Source: a bacterium
GTDB taxonomy: Bacteria; Planctomycetota; Planctomycetia; Isosphaerales; Isosphaeraceae
DNA length: 64,000 bases
Direction: 5' to 3'
NCBI GenBank assembly: GCA_016125085.1
Contig: WGMM01000002.1
Span: forward strand, 1-64,000
The position numbers were made by a program, and so were the translations under genes. The notes beneath the pieces are model-generated. The model saw only the letters and a program-made list of their open reading frames with translations. It had not been told where the DNA came from and searched no databases. This document shows positions 35,213 through 46,800 of the stretch, one piece after another. Within the stretch, counting starts at the first letter, position 1, and each line of letters starts with the position of its first letter.

Positions 35213-36601
35213 TCAGGGAGGGAATCTGGCGAAGAGTTCACGGATCGGCTCGCCTTTTTCGATCACGTAAACCGGGCGGCCGGTTTTGTCTTCGAAGGCG
35301 ATCTCACGGCTATCGATCCCGAGGAAGCGATAGATCGTCGCGGCGACGTCCTGAGGGTCGAACGGCTTCTCCAGGACATATTCGCCCCGGGCGCTCGACC
35401 GGCCGATGACCTGCCCCATGTTCCAGGCACCGCTCGCGAAGGCCACCGAGAACGTATTGCCCCAGTGGTCGCGGCCGGCGTCCTTGTTCATGCGTGGCGT
35501 ACGGCCGAATTCGCCCATGACGACCACCAGCGTCGAATCGAAAAGCCCCCGGGCCTCCAGGTCTTCGATCAGGGCGGCGACGGCCCGGTCGAGAGGCGGG
35601 ATCAGCTTGTTCGCCCCCTCTTCCGTCTTCATCTGGGGCGGCGTGCCGTGATGGTCCCAGGGCACGCAATTGACGGTGACGAACGGCGTTCCGGCCTCCA
35701 CAAGCCGACGGGCAAGCAGCGCGCTCTGTCCGAACGTGTGCCGCCCGTAGCGGTCTCGTGTGGCGGGTGCTTCTTTCGAAATGTCGAAGGCTTCCACCAC
35801 GGCCCGGCCCGTGAGCATGTCGAACGCCTTCTGCTGATAGACGTTCATGCCGTCCGACCAGGTGTCGCCAGCTCGCCGCACCTGATCGACCAGGTTAAGA
35901 ACCCGGCGGCGGTCTTCGAGCCGACCCATCGAAACGCCACCCGGCAATGTGAGGTTTCGAACTCTGTATTTCTCGTCGTTCGGGTCCGACTCTACAATGA
36001 ACGGGTTCGCCCCACCTCCCAGATACGTCGCATAGTGGAATAGATTGTCCGTCCCGCCACGCAAATGAGGCACAGCGATATAAGGCGGCAGGCCCGGCGT
36101 GCGATTCGAACGCAATCGGGCCGCCACACTGCCCATCGACGGCCGGCGCTGCACAGTGTTGTCCGGCGCGTTGAACGCCGGCCCCTCGAACCCGGTGAGC
36201 ATCCAGTGGTTGCCCTTCGTGTGATCGCCCGAGCCGTGCCGAACGGTGCGTACGATCGCCAGCTTGTCCATAATCCGGGCCTGTTGCGGCATCAGTTCGC
36301 CGAAATGGACCCCCGGCACGTTCGTCGGGATCGCCCCGAAAGGCCCCCGAAAGCCCGATGGCGCATCGGGTTTCGGGTCATAAGTCTCCATGTGCCCCGG
36401 GCCACCGCTGAGCCAGAACAGCACGACGCTCCGATTCGCCGGAACGGGCTCGACCAGCGAAGATTGCGCCGCTTTTGCCCTCAAGCTCAAAAATTGCGGC
36501 AGCGTGAGCCCGCCGATGACCCCCGTACGCAGAAAGCTGCGGCGAGTGCGGCCATCGCAGTCGCGTACGAAAAGGTCATTTTCGCCGTTGAATGTCCACA
36601 T
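35213..36601 (-). CDS. DUF1501 exported protein (alkaline-phosphatase-fold)
   Basis: A 462-residue DUF1501 protein. The N-terminus RTRRSFLRTGVIGGLTLPQF is a Tat-type leader. SVVLFWLSGGPGHMETYDPKP is the first metal-binding segment, RTVRHGSGDHTKGNHWM and VNCVPWDHHG the His clusters, and VVVMGEFGRTPRMN...GRDHWGNTF the hallmark end. The family shares the sulfatase/alkaline-phosphatase fold and is expanded in planctomycetes, usually beside a DUF1549/DUF1553 protein. Here the partner is the 387-residue protein downstream. A second DUF1501 gene lies at 58.3 kb. Confidence 0.9.
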   Translation of the reverse strand: MWTFNGENDLFVRDCDGRTRRSFLRTGVIGGLTLPQFLSLRAKAAQSSLVEPVPANRSVVLFWLSGGPGHMETYDPKPDAPSGFRGPFGAIPTNVPGVHFGELMPQQARIMDKLAIVRTVRHGSGDHTKGNHWMLTGFEGPAFNAPDNTVQRRPSMGSVAARLRSNRTPGLPPYIAVPHLRGGTDNLFHYATYLGGGANPFIVESDPNDEKYRVRNLTLPGGVSMGRLEDRRRVLNLVDQVRRAGDTWSDGMNVYQQKAFDMLTGRAVVEAFDISKEAPATRDRYGRHTFGQSALLARRLVEAGTPFVTVNCVPWDHHGTPPQMKTEEGANKLIPPLDRAVAALIEDLEARGLFDSTLVVVMGEFGRTPRMNKDAGRDHWGNTFSVAFASGAWNMGQVIGRSSARGEYVLEKPFDPQDVAATIYRFLGIDSREIAFEDKTGRPVYVIEKGEPIRELFARFPP

Positions 36602-36768
36602 GGCCGAGGTACCCGGACGAGGTTCTGGGGGCTGGGGTGGTTACGGTATGAGTGTAGGCAATTGAGAGGGACAGCAGTCCGGATGCCTGGTAAGTTATGT
36701 CTAATCTCGAACATTTCGGCAGTGAAGTCAAGCGAATCCGCAGCAAAGGTGTTTCGCGTCATCCAACG

Positions 36769-36802
36769 AAAAAAACCAGCGAGGCTTGTGTTGCCCCGCT
36801 GG
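36769..36802 (-). terminator. intrinsic terminator after the Gly/Arg-rich gene
   Basis: CCAGCGAGG (36776-36784) pairs with CCCCGCTGG (36794-36802) at 8 of 9 positions around a 9-nt loop. On the minus strand the stem is followed directly by seven Ts (36775 down to 36769). It lies 33 bp after the stop of the gene ending at 36835 and should end its transcript. Confidence 0.75.
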
Positions 36803-36834
36803 ATTCGATCCGTTCCATGATTCTGGAGCGTAAT

Positions 36835-37836
36835 TCACTCGCCAGCTTTGTCGTCCGAATCGCCGGATTTCGGGGCTGGCGTCATGATCCAGCGGGCTGA
36901 TGACCCGTTGGAGTAATGAGCGAGGACGGGAATCGGCTTGCCGGCTTTGCCGAAGTCGTCGACTTTCGCGGTGAAGACGACGCCGTTCGACTTGCCGATG
37001 GTCCAGTGCAGGGTTTTGGTTTCGGCCTCGTATCGGCCATGCACTTCAGCGGTCGTGTCGGTGAGCAGATCGATCTGATTGCCCTTGAGTTCGCCCGATT
37101 TGTTCGTGGCGAGCTGGATCGCCCGGGTTACTTCGTCCGGGGTATTGTCGTGGGTCAGCGAGAACACGCCGAGCGGCAGCCAATCTCCGGGCGGAGCGGC
37201 ATTCGCATCGGCAGCTCCGTTCGGTTCCGTGCCCGCGTCAGCCGGGGCTGCGTTCGCCGGATTTGCGGCGGCAGGTGCCGGGGTGCCCTGCACCACCGGA
37301 GCGGCTCCGCCACCTCCGACCGGGACAGCGCCTCGACCGGCCGAAGCCCCCCACCAGTTGTACATTCCCGGAGCGCCCGCGAAGGCGTATGCGTCGGCAT
37401 CGGGGTGGTCGTAACGCCATGCGTCGGGGTGCGCGCCGTACCAGTCGCGGCTGAAGGGTTCGTTGCGGGTGGCCGCGTCCTCGACAGGGTTCCGGTCTTC
37501 GACGTCGCGGCGAGCGGCCGGGTCGTTTCGCAGATTCGCATTGCGATTGGCTGCGTTGGCCTGAGTTCCGGGCGTACGCGCCCCGGTGCCGCCGGGAGCC
37601 CCGCCCCGAATGTGCTGCATGGACTTCTGATAGTTCATCGAATTGGCACCCGGCTGAGCGAAGCCGCCCGAAGCACGGAGGCCGTTATTCATCGAGCCTG
37701 ATCGGCCGCCTCTGGCGCCGCCGCCTTGCGGTGAACCGCCACGGGAGCCACCGCCTCGACGTTGGGCATGTGCGATATCGCCTGCCATAACCAATGACAG
37801 GCTGGCGAAAACGAAACAACGAGCGAGCATATGCAT
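36835..37836 (-). CDS. exported Gly/Arg-rich hypothetical protein
   Basis: A 333-residue exported protein. The signal peptide MHMLARCFVFASLSLVMAG ends near AHA|Q. A low-complexity Arg/Gly/Ser stretch follows (RRGGGSRGGSPQGGG, ARGGRSG), then an Asn/Ala/Arg linker and a Tyr/Trp/Asp patch (RDWYGAHPDAWRYDHPDAD). After a Pro/Ala-rich linker comes a C-terminal globular domain (about 210-320; WLPLGVFSLTHDN, then TLHWTIGKSNGVVF). The pattern is common in planctomycete exported proteins, but no function is known. ATG 37836 follows CAGGGA at 7 nt; an upstream start at 37947 would bury the signal peptide. Confidence 0.75.
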   Translation of the reverse strand: MHMLARCFVFASLSLVMAGDIAHAQRRGGGSRGGSPQGGGARGGRSGSMNNGLRASGGFAQPGANSMNYQKSMQHIRGGAPGGTGARTPGTQANAANRNANLRNDPAARRDVEDRNPVEDAATRNEPFSRDWYGAHPDAWRYDHPDADAYAFAGAPGMYNWWGASAGRGAVPVGGGGAAPVVQGTPAPAAANPANAAPADAGTEPNGAADANAAPPGDWLPLGVFSLTHDNTPDEVTRAIQLATNKSGELKGNQIDLLTDTTAEVHGRYEAETKTLHWTIGKSNGVVFTAKVDDFGKAGKPIPVLAHYSNGSSARWIMTPAPKSGDSDDKAGE

Positions 37837-38207
37837 ACCAGAATCCCTGATGAGGGTGAATTCGACCGTGCCGGATCCGGCGAAAATCACGTGAGCGGTG
37901 TGGGTCGCAGATGGCCGTTCGCCAGGCCGTCTAAACGCATACGACAAGATACCGTTCCTAAGTGATCCGAAAAGGATTGTCCCATACTCCCAAATAATTC
38001 GCGACGATTATTTTCATGAATTCTTCGATATGGATACTTCAAAATGTTGCGAAAAACCGATGAACCAAGACGTCCCTGGAAAGAGCCCGGGCGGTCAGCC
38101 AGACGTTTTCGATTCCTGCTTTTTTCGTCACCTTCTTGATTCGAAAAGTGCGATGATCAGCTCTGTCGCGGGGAAGCTGCGGGACTCCGCTGCCAATGGG
38201 AAAATCA

Positions 38208-38249
38208 AAGGGGACGGGGGTCTTTTTCGAAAAAGCCCCCCGTCCCCTT
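38208..38249. repeat. near-perfect 20-bp palindrome (REP-like element / terminator)
   Basis: Two 20-nt arms (38208-38227 and 38230-38249) match at 19 of 20 positions around a central CG. The outer part is AAGGGGACGGGGG and the inner part CTTTTT/AAAAAG. It lies 34 bp after the stop of the NHL gene (minus strand), and a T-rich stretch follows on that strand, so it may act as its terminator. The GGGGACGGGGG...CCCCCGTCCCC form also resembles the dispersed REP palindromes mobilised by Y1 (RAYT) transposases. The surrounding 37837-38283 interval holds no recognisable gene. Confidence 0.7.
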
Positions 38250-38283
38250 ATTGCTTTTCGAAGTTCGAACTGGGTGGGAAAGG

Positions 38284-40368
38284 TTATTTGGTTTCGGTTT
38301 TCGCCGCATCTCCACCGAGGCTGACGCGGTTGGAGCCGTCGGCGGCGACGGTCATCGGCACTTCCCAGATGTAGGACTTGGGCAGGCAATAGCCTTCAGC
38401 GCCTTCTTTGCAGAGGAAGGCGGCCACGGAGACTTTCAGCGTGACGTTCTGGCCAGCTTCGAGGGGTTTTTCGAAGGTCGCTGTTGTGGTGAAGGCATCG
38501 GTGGGGGGCTTCACTTCGGCTCCTCCGACGGATGTGCCGCCGATGACTTTGCCCTCCGAGTCCTTGACCTCCACTGTGTAGGGCAACGGAGCGAGATCGT
38601 TGAGCTTCATGCCTTTATCGATCGGCAGGCGGATGTCCAGATTCAGCGATTTCTCGGGGGCCACTTTGGCATCGGCGACCCGAATGACCTGGGCGTTGGG
38701 GAAGCTGGGCGGCACGACCGGCTCTTCGGGTTTGGTGAGTCCCTTGAGCGACAGTGTGCTGACATCGCCGGAATTGAGGTCGGCGACGCGAAGAGCGTGA
38801 TTGTTGGTGTCGGCGACGTAAAGCTTGCCCTTGGCGACCGCCACTCCACCGGGCTGATAGAAAGTGCTGGCAGCACCGTTGTCTTCCGACCCGGCCTGGC
38901 CGGTGCCGACGACGTTGACGATCTTCTTGCCCTTGATGTCGAAGGCTTTGATCCGGTTATTGTACGAATCCGCGACGTAGACGACGCCATCAGCGTAGGC
39001 GACTCCCAGGCAGTGCTGGAAGTAATAACGCCCCTTACCAATCGGCCCGACCGTATCGGAAAAGTCAAAAAGCCCTTTGCCGACGACGGTTTCGACCGTT
39101 TTCTTCTTCATGTTGAGAAAACGAAGGCTGGACGTTTCGCTGTCGGCGAAGTAGATGTTCTCGCCGTCCGACGCGAGTCCGCTGGGCTGGGCCAGTGCGG
39201 CGGCTTTGAAGGTGCCATCAATGATGTCTTCGCGTCCCGAGCCGGCCAGGACACCGACGGTGTCCTTATCCAGATTCAGCTCCCAGATCTGGTGCGGGCC
39301 GGCCATGGCGATGGCGAAACGATTCCCTTCGCCAAGAGGAACGATATCCCAGGGGCTGTTCAGGCCCATGATATCGGCCTTGCCGGATCCTTCCCGCCGA
39401 TAAGACTGCACGCCTGTGCCGGTCACGGTCTTGACGGTCTTGTTCTTGAGGTCTGCGACGCGGATCGCGTGATTCTCGGTGTCGGCGACGAACAGAAAGT
39501 CATCTTTCATGTAGACGCCCTGCGGGCGGTTGAACGTAGCTTCCTGGAAGGTTCCGTTGGTGAAGCCCATGCGGCCGTTGCCGATGACGTCGACGACATT
39601 GCCGTCGAGGTCGGCGACGACGATCCGGTTATGGCCGGTGTCGGTGACGAAGATCCGGTTGGCTTCGGCGTTGACGTGAATCTTGCCCGGGTAGAGCAGC
39701 GGCTGGTCGTACGATTTTTCGTTCTCTGGGAAGAACCGCAGTGGCGTCAGGTTCAGCTCGTCCTTTTCTTTGTGTTTGGCGACGAGCTGGCCGATGGCTT
39801 TGTCGAGGAGTTCGTACTGGCCTTCGCCGCTGGCGAACCCCTGATAACGGCCGTTGGCGTCGATCAGGACGAACGTGGGCCAACTGTTGACGCCGAATTT
39901 GCGCCAGACGACCATATCGGCGTCATTGATGACGGGGTGTTTGATACGGTATTCGGCGACTTTTTTGCGGATGTTGTTGGTGTCGCGTTCGGCCGGAAAC
40001 TTGGCGGAATGCACGCCGATGACAACCAGTTCCTTGGCGTATTTCTGTTCCAGGCGTTCCAGGTCGGGCAGAACGTGGTGGCAATTGATGCAGCAGTAGG
40101 TCCAGAAGTCGAGCAGGACGATTTTGCCACGGAGGTCTTCGATCCGGATCGGTCCTGCGGTGTTGATCCAGGCGATGCCGCCTTCGAGATCGACTTTGGG
40201 GCCATCCTGGAGGTAAGAAGCCTGGGTCACGAGCGGGATCCTCGAAAGGCGATCGACGGGCGGCGTGAGGCGGAGGACCGCCAGCCACAGGAGGGCGAAG
40301 CCGATCAGGCCAAGGGCGCAATTTCTGAAGAAAGGGTCCCGATCGGCGCGATGCGAGCGGAGATTCAT
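38284..40368 (-). CDS. membrane-anchored thioredoxin-NHL repeat protein (NHLRC2-like)
   Basis: A 694-residue protein with an N-terminal membrane anchor (about 15-33, NCALGLIGFALLWLAVL) followed by a thioredoxin domain. LLDFWTYCCINCHHVLPDLE holds the active site C93-I-N-C96. Six-bladed NHL repeats (about 230-540) follow, with recurring FVADTENHAIRVADL and YVADSYNNRIKAFD units. A C-terminal beta domain (about 590-694) has PEKSLNLDIRLP. This is the arrangement of animal NHLRC2 and its bacterial relatives, whose biochemical role is unsettled. In bacteria an extracytoplasmic thiol-disulfide function is plausible. Length and motifs look intact. Confidence 0.9.
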   Translation of the reverse strand: MNLRSHRADRDPFFRNCALGLIGFALLWLAVLRLTPPVDRLSRIPLVTQASYLQDGPKVDLEGGIAWINTAGPIRIEDLRGKIVLLDFWTYCCINCHHVLPDLERLEQKYAKELVVIGVHSAKFPAERDTNNIRKKVAEYRIKHPVINDADMVVWRKFGVNSWPTFVLIDANGRYQGFASGEGQYELLDKAIGQLVAKHKEKDELNLTPLRFFPENEKSYDQPLLYPGKIHVNAEANRIFVTDTGHNRIVVADLDGNVVDVIGNGRMGFTNGTFQEATFNRPQGVYMKDDFLFVADTENHAIRVADLKNKTVKTVTGTGVQSYRREGSGKADIMGLNSPWDIVPLGEGNRFAIAMAGPHQIWELNLDKDTVGVLAGSGREDIIDGTFKAAALAQPSGLASDGENIYFADSETSSLRFLNMKKKTVETVVGKGLFDFSDTVGPIGKGRYYFQHCLGVAYADGVVYVADSYNNRIKAFDIKGKKIVNVVGTGQAGSEDNGAASTFYQPGGVAVAKGKLYVADTNNHALRVADLNSGDVSTLSLKGLTKPEEPVVPPSFPNAQVIRVADAKVAPEKSLNLDIRLPIDKGMKLNDLAPLPYTVEVKDSEGKVIGGTSVGGAEVKPPTDAFTTTATFEKPLEAGQNVTLKVSVAAFLCKEGAEGYCLPKSYIWEVPMTVAADGSNRVSLGGDAAKTETK

Positions 40369-40882
40369 TGGCTCCGAACCTTTCGAAGTGTGGTGAGAAC
40401 TGGGCGGACGGGATCCGCGGAGGGTTCGTCGATCGCAGCATCGACATGCATTCCTTTATCTTATCCGCACGGATAGGCTCGTTCCAGCGTTCGGCGGTTC
40501 GAATCCTGTTCGACCGGCTCGCCGGGTTCGCCGGCAAGCGACAGCATCCATGAAATCCCCATGCCGGTCGTGCTTGAGATGCGATCCGGGATCATGGCGG
40601 AATCGCTGGACAAGGGCAGCCAAAACGGAAAACCCGAAGCGAATGCATGCATGAATGCCAGCTTGCATTCTTCACGCGAATCCTCCCAGTGAACCCTCCA
40701 GGCATTACAACCCGCACAAACTTCCTTGTACGATCTATTTTTCCGAATCAACCCACCTTGCCGCAAGCTGAGATACATAGGTAGCATAGCGAATCTACAA
40801 AAAGAAGGATCCCTCTTCTTTTCTGCCGGATCAGGCAATACGCAACATCGAGTTCGCACTAGCTTCTTCAGGAGCGGCTTCC
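40369..40882. other. intergenic region upstream of the giant gene
   Basis: About 510 bp between divergent genes. No frame has homology or a supported start. The last about 130 bp are noticeably AT-rich compared with the flanks, which suits a promoter region for the 12.8-kb gene, but I cannot point to a specific -35/-10 pair. The gene itself has AGGAG 9 nt before its ATG. Confidence 0.4.
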
Positions 40883-43800
40883 ATGTCTCATGGCATTGAT
40901 CTCCAGCGATTTTTCGGATGGGTGAACCGGGACAGGAATCGGGTTGCGAACCGAGCGAAGGAGCAGCGGCTGTTCGCTCCGCTGGCGGACGAGCTGGAAG
41001 CCCGGCGGTTGCTGACGCTGAACGTGTGGATTGACGATTCCAATTTCGTGCAGATCGAGGCGGACGACAATCTGGCGCAATACGTCCAGTTGGTTTTCGA
41101 CTCGAACACGTCGACATACACGGTCACGTCCCTGAATTCCGCATCGAACTTTTTCATCGTTTCGGACACTTCGAGCGGGTTGACGGTCTCGAAGTCCGAT
41201 TACGGCGGGGTGGGCGTTCCCGCTCAGCTCACGATCGTCCAGAACCCCGGAGTGGTCGAGGGGATCGAAGTGACGACGGGCGACAGCCCGGATACGGTGG
41301 AGGTCGCATTCGCCTCGGCACCGGTCTCCGTGAACACCGCGGGCGGATCCGACACCATCGTTCACACGATGGACTTCAACACGGCAACGCTCAATGTCGA
41401 TGGCGGTCCCGACATAGACAGCATTTACACGTCTTATGCCTTCACCGGTTCGTTCAACATCACGCAGAACCTGGCCGGCACGGGATTAGGATCGCAACTG
41501 TTCTTCGACACGGCCATCGGCGTCAACGCGCCCAGCAATTTCATCAATATTCGGGCCAACAACGTCGAAGACGTGATCGACTCCGTGAACGCGCCGAATT
41601 CGAACCTCACGATCACGATCAATGGATTCAACGGCAATCCGAACGGTGGATTTCTGGATCGAACGGCTCTCGACAACCTTTCGATCTCTTCGATCACTTC
41701 GAACAAGACCGTGCATCTGTTCGGTTACGAAACGAACGATGACATACAGGTTGACCGGGCCGTTTCCGGAGCGAACGATTTTATCGGCATCAATGGCTCC
41801 CGGCTGCCGAAGATCGACATCTACAACATGAACCCGGCTCAGGGCATCCTGAGGCTGAGGACTTTCGAAGGCGACGACATCGTGAAGGTCGCGCCTGGAG
41901 TGGAGAATCTGACGCGGATCTCGGTCGACGGCGGCGCGGGCGACGACTTCCTTTCGGCCGATGCCACGCTGATCGGCGGCCCCGGCAATGACACGCTTCA
42001 GGGCGGCCTCGGCAACGATTCACTGGTGGGCAACGACGGCGATGACGTCTTCCTGATTTCATCCGGCAACGACACGGTGGATGGTGGAGCGGGCTTCGAC
42101 ATTCTCCAGCTCATCGGCGCGACGGCGGCGCCGAATTTTTTCGGTATCCAGCAGGATAACGGCTCCCCGGCCTTCATTCAGCTGAATGCGACGCTTACGA
42201 ATGTCGGCCTTACCGATGTCGACCTGATCTCAGTGCAGGGTTCGACGGGTCAGGATTTTCTCCTTGTCACGGGTAATTCCCTGGCACCGGTTCCGATCCT
42301 TGCGACGCTCGGTCTCGGCAACGACATCGTCGACACGAACCAGGCGCCCCAGGGCCAGTTGACGCAGGCCTATGGCGAAGGTGGCGAGGATTACTTCCTC
42401 ACGGGCCCGGGCTCCGATTATTTCTACGGCGGCGACGATTACGACCTTTTCGACGTCATGTACGCCTCGCGCGATTCGTACGACTACATCGACGGTGGCG
42501 GCGGGTTCAACGATCTTTACGTCGAGGGCTCGGCGTTCGGCAATAACGTCGTCACGGCGATCCCCAGCGGCTTCCAGGTTTCGAACACGAACGGCATCGC
42601 ATATACGACGGCCCTGAATATCGGCTTCGTGTTCGTGGATTCGGCGGGCTCGGGCGTGATTCTGAACGCTTCGGATGACGACAATCTCATCCGGACGTTC
42701 GACAGCGAGTCCGATCTGGTTCCGCCCCTGCCAGACAACGAACTTCTCGTGACGGGTATGCCCGGTGAGATCCGGGTGATCGGCATCGAGAGCGGTTCGT
42801 TCGTCGAAATCCATGGCCAGGGCGGGAACGACACATTCGAAAGCCTGGGCAACGCCGGTGCCCGCCTCAGCTTCTTCGGCGAAAGCGGCGACGACACGAT
42901 GATCGTCGGCGAAGAGAGCAAACTGGCGACATTCACCGGCGGTGTCGGCATCGACAGCGTGGAAGTGACGACGACTCTGGGCAACGACACCGTGATCGTC
43001 GCGTCGTCGGTGCCGGGCGAATCGGTGAACGTCAACGGCACGGTTCTCGCGCAGATCGTTCAGGCGGAGCGGCTGGCGATCGACCTGCTCGCAGGCGACG
43101 ACACGCTGACGATGACTTCGATCGGCGCCAACACCGGTCTGATCGATTACGAGTTCTCGGGTGGCGACGGTAACGACCAGATCACCATGATCGGATTCAC
43201 GGCCCTCGCGGGCAGCGTGTTCCACGTCTGGGGCGGCTCCGGGAATGACGGAGTGCTCGCTGCGAACGTCAGTAACGCCCTGCTGATCGCTTTCGGCGGC
43301 GCCGGCGACGACTCGATGCAGACATCGCTCCGGGCGGAACTTTACGGCGACGAAGGCGACGACACGCTCATCGGTTCGGACCTGACGGACACCATCAGCG
43401 GTGGCGACGGGAACGACCAGATCATCGGTGCGGGAAGCCGCGACTTCCTCTACGGCGATGCGGGCCAGGACGTGTTCTTCTGGGACAGTGTGGACGACGG
43501 TGACGACGTCGTCGATGGCGGCACGGGTCAGGACGCGCTTAACGTCGCTCCGAACAACGCTGTTCCGAATGACTTCACCCTGACGAAGAACGCATTCCTC
43601 CAGAATCTCTTCGACGTCATCATCGCCGGCAATGTCATCAGCGGCGGCGAGGTCGAACAGGTCGATCTCCGGGGTAGCAGCTCGACCGACAACTTCACGG
43701 TCAACGACCTCACGGGGACTTCGATCACGGATGTCAATATCCGCCTCGGCTTCGATCAGGTGGCCGACAACGTCTTCGTTCAAGGCACGACGGCCAATGA

Positions 43801-46800
43801 CTTCATCGTCATTTCCGGATCGGACGAAACCCTCATCAACGGCCTGCCCTGGCTGATCCGGGTTATGGACGCCCAGTTCTCGGCGACGACGCTCGTCGAC
43901 GGCATCCTGTTCGACGGCCACCTGGGCGAAGACACGATCATCACGGCCTCAAACCTGATCAACCCGGTGCTCGTCACGATCCATGGCGGCGCGGGCGGCG
44001 ACGACATCCGAATCAACTCACCGACTCTGGGAGACAACACCGATCGGGTCACCGTCGACGTCTCCGCGGATGTCTTCGCGGACGTGATCCAGCTTCGCAA
44101 CGGGCGTAATCGCGTCGTCGGCGGCGATCTTGACGTGCTCCTCGTCTCCGGTACCGAGAACGACGATCTGATCACGGTGATTCCTGACGGCGGCGGCCGT
44201 ATCGACATCAGCCTCTCGCCTCCCGGGTTCTCCAGCTCCAACGACCTGACCGCTTTCTCCGGTGTCGTCCATGTGGAAGGCCTGGGCGGGAATGACGAAA
44301 TCCGGATGCTGGCCGATCTTCGGTCGACCATCTGGGGCGGCGACGGCAATGACCTGATCTTCGTCGGCCCCGGCGGAGCATTGGCTTACGGCGATTCCGG
44401 CAATGACCAGATGACCGGCGGCATCGGCAACGACACCTTCTACGGCGGGGCCGGCAACGACGACCTGCTCGGCGAAGAAGGCAACGACATTCTTTACGGC
44501 GAAGACGGCGAGGACCTGCTCTTCGGCGGTCTTGGCCTCGACCTGCTCTATGGCGGAGCTGACAGCGACCTCCTCCTGCCGGGCAAGAACGGCACTCTGG
44601 CACCGGAATTCGTCGACGGCGGATCGGGCCAGGACCAGATCCGGTTCGACCTCAACGGAACCGCGGGCATCATCGGCCGCACGGCTGGCGTGCTGAACGT
44701 CGGCGAATTCGGCGAGATCGGAGCGGCTACCGGATTCAACTCCGTGGATGCCGAAAATCTGCTTGTGATCGTCGACAGCACGGTGCCCGGCTCCACGGGT
44801 TTCGACCTGAACGTTCAGGACCTCACCGGCAGCCAGGTGAACTTCATCCGTGCGGAATTCGTCGACGAAACCGACGCCAATACCCTGGTGCTCAATGGCA
44901 CGATCGCGGGCGACGTGATCGACGCCGACTACGTGCTTCCGCCCGGCGGCGAACCGAACGCTCAGGTGCTGATGCCCTGGGGCACGGTCTGGGCTTACAA
45001 GCCGGCTTCGCAGCTCGCCAATGACACGCTGCAGATTCAGGGCCAGGCAGGTGACGACGTCATCAAGGTCAGCGACGCCCTGAGCATCGGAGCTTTCGGC
45101 TGGAATATCGTGCTCGACGGCGGTGCCGGCAACGACTTCCTCTCGGCCGACGCGACGATCGTCGGCGGCGACGGCAACGACACGCTTCAGGGCGGCACCG
45201 GCGACGACCTGCTGGAAGGCAACGCGGGCGACGACGTCTTCCTGATCTCCGACGGTCTGGACACGTTCGTGGGTGGCGCCGGCTTCGATGTCGTTCGTGT
45301 CAGCGGATCGCAGAACGGCGACAACCTGTTCGGGGTCGATCAGACCGTCGGCCTGTTGACCTCGTTCGACGTGAATCTGCAGCTCTACACCGCCGACCTC
45401 GTCGATATCGATTTGATTTCGGTTCAGGGCGGCAATGCGAGAGATGAACTCTTCGTGACCGGCAACTCCGCTACGCCGGTCGCCATCACGGCTTTCCTCG
45501 GCACTGGTGACGACCTCGTCGTGACGTCCGGAAACGTCGCTCCGAACCAGATCGTGACCGCCTGGGGCGAAGCCGGCAACGACGATTTCATCTCCGGCCC
45601 GGGAACCGATTATTTCTACGGCGGCAGCGAATACGACATTTTCGTCGTCAGTGCGAATGCGTTCGATTCGAACGACTGGTTCGACGGCGGCACCGGCTTC
45701 AACGAGCTGGTCGTCAATACCCCGCCGGCAGGCACGACGACGGTCACGGCGATCCCCAGCGGATTCAGCGTCTTCAACTCGGATTACACCGGGGGGACCA
45801 TCGCCCTGAACATCGGCAATCTGATGATCAACGGCGGCGGCGGAATCGTGATCAACGGCTCCAACAACGACGACACGATCCGCACGTTCGACTCGAATTC
45901 CGACCTGGTTCCGCCGCTCGCACCCGCGACTCTCCTGGTCGCCGGACTGGGCGCGGATATCTACATCAACGGCGTCGTGCCGAATCAGAGCATCGGAATT
46001 CACGGTGAGGGGGGCAACGACACGTTCCAGTCTCTGGGTAACGCGGAAGCCTTCCTGACCTTCTACGGCGACAGCGGCGATGACCAGTTCGTCATCACCG
46101 AAGAAAGCCGTTTCGCATCGTTCGTCGGCGGCGACGGCTATGACCGGATGTCGCTGCAGGGCAGTGCCTTCAGCGAAATGATCGAAATCTTCTCTTCGCC
46201 CCCGGCAACCATCTCGATGGCCGTCGACAGCACTCTTGTCGGCGATGCCACGGATGCCGAAGAGTTCTCGGTCGACGGCATGGGCGGATCCGACGACATT
46301 CGGGCCCTCATCGACCAGTTCGTCTTCAATTTCCTGAACTTCAAGATCTACGGCGGTGCCGGCAACGACATCATCGACCTGAACGTCGGCGGCGGTTCCT
46401 ATGGCAACTTCACCGTCGACGGCGGCGCCGGCGAAGATTACCTCATCGGCTCGCCCCTCGCCAACACGCAGATCCTGCTCGGCGGTCTCGGCAATGACAG
46501 GATCGAGACCTACAGCGCCGCCGCGATCTTCGGCAACGAAGGCAACGACACGCTGATCGGCTCGATCGGCAACGACACCATGTCCGGCGGCGACGGCGAC
46601 GACCAGATCGTCGGCGATGCCGGCAACGACGTCCTGTTCGGCGATGCCGGCCAGGACGTCCTCTCGGGCGGCGACGGTTTCGACGCACTCTACGGCGGAG
46701 CGGATTCCGACCTTCTCCTGCCGGGCTCTAACGACAGCATCACTCCGGAAATCGTCGACGGCGGTTCGGGCCTGGATCAGGTCCGGTTCGATCTCGCGGG

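Noticed and set aside
38251..40476. 741-codon plus-strand open frame opposite the thioredoxin-NHL gene
   Set aside because: Val/Asp/Phe-rich shadow of the NHL repeats; the minus-strand protein has CINC and recurring NHL units.
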